This document shows positions 62,528 through 64,000 of a DNA stretch of 64,000 bases, piece by piece. The stretch lies in contig NZ_CAEUHO010000005.1 in assembly GCF_903181435.1 (NCBI RefSeq), positions 124,001 through 188,000 on the forward strand, in the 5' to 3' direction. Below the pieces are notes generated by a model that made no database searches, had not been told where the DNA came from, and saw only the letters and a program-made list of their open reading frames with translations. The position numbers and the translations under genes were made by a program. Every line of letters begins with the position of its first letter. Position 1 is the stretch's first letter. Source of the stretch: Bacteroides acidifaciens (GTDB taxonomy: Bacteria > Bacteroidota > Bacteroidia > Bacteroidales > Bacteroidaceae).

Positions 62528-64000
62528 ATGAAAAGACGAAGTCATTTAAATGTAGTGCTTCCCCGTTGGTTATTCTTGTTGTTTGGAATGGTATGGGTAT
62601 TTGCGGTGTCAGCACAAGATGCTAAAATAAGCATCAACGTCAACAAACAGCCCTTGGCTCAGGTCTTGTCAGAACTTGAGCGTCAGACGAATTATAAATT
62701 TTTCTATAGCAATGAATTGGTTGCCGGGGTAGCCTTGGTTACTATTAAGGTAGCCAATAAGCCATTGTCATCCGTGCTTCAGCGTATCTTGCCTGAACGA
62801 AACTTAACGTACAAAATTGAGGGACGTCACATCATTTTGTCAGGTACTGTCTCGAAAGTGACTGATGAAAACAAGAAGGAACCAAGTGCGCAAACAATTA
62901 CTATAAGAGGCAGGGTCACTGACAGTGCTGGAGAGCCTCTTATTGGGGTGTCTGTCAAATCCGGAGCTACAGGAGTCATCACCGATATTGATGGTGGCTA
63001 TTCTATGAATGTCACACAGGGTGCGCAGTTGTCATTTTCTTATATAGGATATGCTACTGTGACTCAAAAGGCTGTTGAGAGTAAGAATTTGGATATCATC
63101 ATGACTGAAGATGTCAAGCTCCTTAATGAAGTGGTGGTAATCGGTTATGGCACTATGGACAAGAAAGAACTGACTTCGGCTATCAGCCATGTCAGCGAAA
63201 AAGACTTTCTTAATATTAGTTCATCAGATCCGGCACGCCTTATTCAAGGCAAGGTGTCGGGTGTCTCCATTGTCAATGTCAGTGCTGCCGACCCCAACGC
63301 AAGTTCTAACATTCAGGTTCGTGGTGTGGCGTCGCGTCAAGCGGGTCTGGGACCACTAATCGTTATCGACGGTGTGCCGGGAGGTAGCATGAACAATGTG
63401 AACCCTAATGATATTGCGTCGTTTGATGTGCTTAAAGACGGTGCAGCTTCAGCCATCTACGGTACACGCGGAGCCAATGGTGTTATCCTGATTACAACGA
63501 AGAAGGGGAGCAAGGACGGTGCTGTGCATACCACATATACCACTACATTGTCGTGGGATAAGATGAAGAACGAACTCGACATGATGGATGCCGATGATTA
63601 CCGCAGGATACGTCTTGCTTGGGGAGACCTCGGAAATGATTTGGGCGGAAATTACGATTGGCTTGATGGGGTGAGCCAAACGGGCTTCGCCCATAAGCAT
63701 ACGCTTAGCCTTTCGGGAGGCAATGAACGTACCAATTATCGGGTAAGCGTTGATTATCGCGATGCTTCCGGCATCGACAGACGTTCTATGCGCGAGGAAT
63801 ATGGTGGACGTGCTTCTATCAATCATACCACCAAAGGTGGGCTGTTCAATTTCACAGCCAATTTGGCCCCGCGCATCATCTATTCCGATCTTGCCGATTG
63901 GGGTGTTTTCTCCAATGCTATTGAAGTGAATCCTACCACACCACTGATGGATCTGCGTAATCCTACGAGATATTATAACTTTATAGGACAGACGGCTACA
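62528..64000 (+). CDS. SusC-like transporter with STN signalling domain, 3' end outside the window
   Basis: The first 491 codons of a long SusC are present and open to the window edge. The ATG at 62528 starts MKRRSHLNVVL and a signal peptide ending in VSAQ. An STN (secretin/TonB short N-terminal) domain follows at about residues 37-118 (INVNKQPLAQVLSELERQ, then YKIEGRHIILSG), then a carboxypeptidase-regulatory-like domain (about 128-210), TonB box and plug (NEVVVIGYGTMDKKELTSAI, SAIYGTRGANGVILITTKKG) and the first barrel strands. STN-bearing SusCs normally signal to an anti-sigma factor and an ECF sigma factor. No such pair lies in the visible flank, so it would have to be downstream or elsewhere. 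Confidence 0.93.
   Translation, partial: MKRRSHLNVVLPRWLFLLFGMVWVFAVSAQDAKISINVNKQPLAQVLSELERQTNYKFFYSNELVAGVALVTIKVANKPLSSVLQRILPERNLTYKIEGRHIILSGTVSKVTDENKKEPSAQTITIRGRVTDSAGEPLIGVSVKSGATGVITDIDGGYSMNVTQGAQLSFSYIGYATVTQKAVESKNLDIIMTEDVKLLNEVVVIGYGTMDKKELTSAISHVSEKDFLNISSSDPARLIQGKVSGVSIVNVSAADPNASSNIQVRGVASRQAGLGPLIVIDGVPGGSMNNVNPNDIASFDVLKDGAASAIYGTRGANGVILITTKKGSKDGAVHTTYTTTLSWDKMKNELDMMDADDYRRIRLAWGDLGNDLGGNYDWLDGVSQTGFAHKHTLSLSGGNERTNYRVSVDYRDASGIDRRSMREEYGGRASINHTTKGGLFNFTANLAPRIIYSDLADWGVFSNAIEVNPTTPLMDLRNPTRYYNFIGQTAT

Noticed and set aside
1..64000. tRNA, rRNA, insertion sequences, integrases, origins
   Set aside because: I looked for cloverleaf-like segments, transposase or integrase motifs and paired terminal repeats and found none.

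Overview
The window looks like a chromosomal stretch of a gut Bacteroides. The evidence is three SusC/SusD-type glycan uptake loci, a one-protein hybrid two-component regulator, Bacteroides-type promoters (TTTG or TTG, about 20 bases, then TAnnTTTG), a Bacteroidetes HU-like protein and many SusD/SusE-type lipoproteins. I see no tRNA or rRNA gene, transposase, integrase or CRISPR array.

Region 1 (1-19521, all +) is a polysaccharide utilization locus entered part-way through its SusC gene. It holds SusC, SusD, two surface lipoproteins sharing a C-terminal module, two tandem secreted proteins with a complete metzincin zinc motif, a GH2, an (alpha/alpha)6 MGH1/GH63-like enzyme, a GH3, a third metzincin-like protein and a GH97. 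Three proteases among exo-acting glycosidases suggest a glycoprotein or proteoglycan target. A strong bidirectional terminator closes it.

Region 2 (19587-24355, -) is a probable envelope pair: a 1005-residue TPR protein and a beta-barrel protein. Region 3 (24936-36030) is a visibly AT-richer second locus: a hybrid two-component system facing a SusC/SusD pair and two GH16 endo-glucanase-type enzymes. Region 4 (36031-39362) carries an OmpA-family porin, an AraC-type regulator preceded by a 15-bp direct repeat, and an intergenic tract with two degenerate arrays that both have a 22-bp period. Region 5 (39363-45127) holds an AAA-like/PD-(D/E)XK protein, a Nudix hydrolase, the ahpC-ahpF peroxide operon with a palindrome inside its promoter, an endonuclease/exonuclease/phosphatase-fold protein, and an in-frame remnant of another gene directly behind it.

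Region 6 (45147-61579, -) matches, in order and content, the ribose-utilization system (rus) described in B. thetaiotaomicron: regulator, two ribokinases, SusC, SusD, DUF4832 glycosidase-like protein, nucleoside hydrolase and sugar permease. Here it is modified. The nucleoside hydrolase is fused to a second copy of the DUF4832-type protein, an IPT/DUF1566-like lipoprotein sits between the kinases and SusC, and a GH97 of the retaining alpha-galactosidase type ends the operon. The likely flow is SusC/D import of a ribosyl-containing molecule, periplasmic or surface cleavage, RusT transport of free sugar, and phosphorylation by the two kinases.

Region 7 (61716-64000) has an HU-like gene (-) and, facing away from it, the first 491 codons of a SusC with an STN signalling domain, the start of a fourth glycan locus that runs off the window.

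The strongest candidates for something little described are the metzincin trio in region 1, the DUF4832-nucleoside hydrolase fusion in region 6 and the paired 22-bp-period arrays in region 4.
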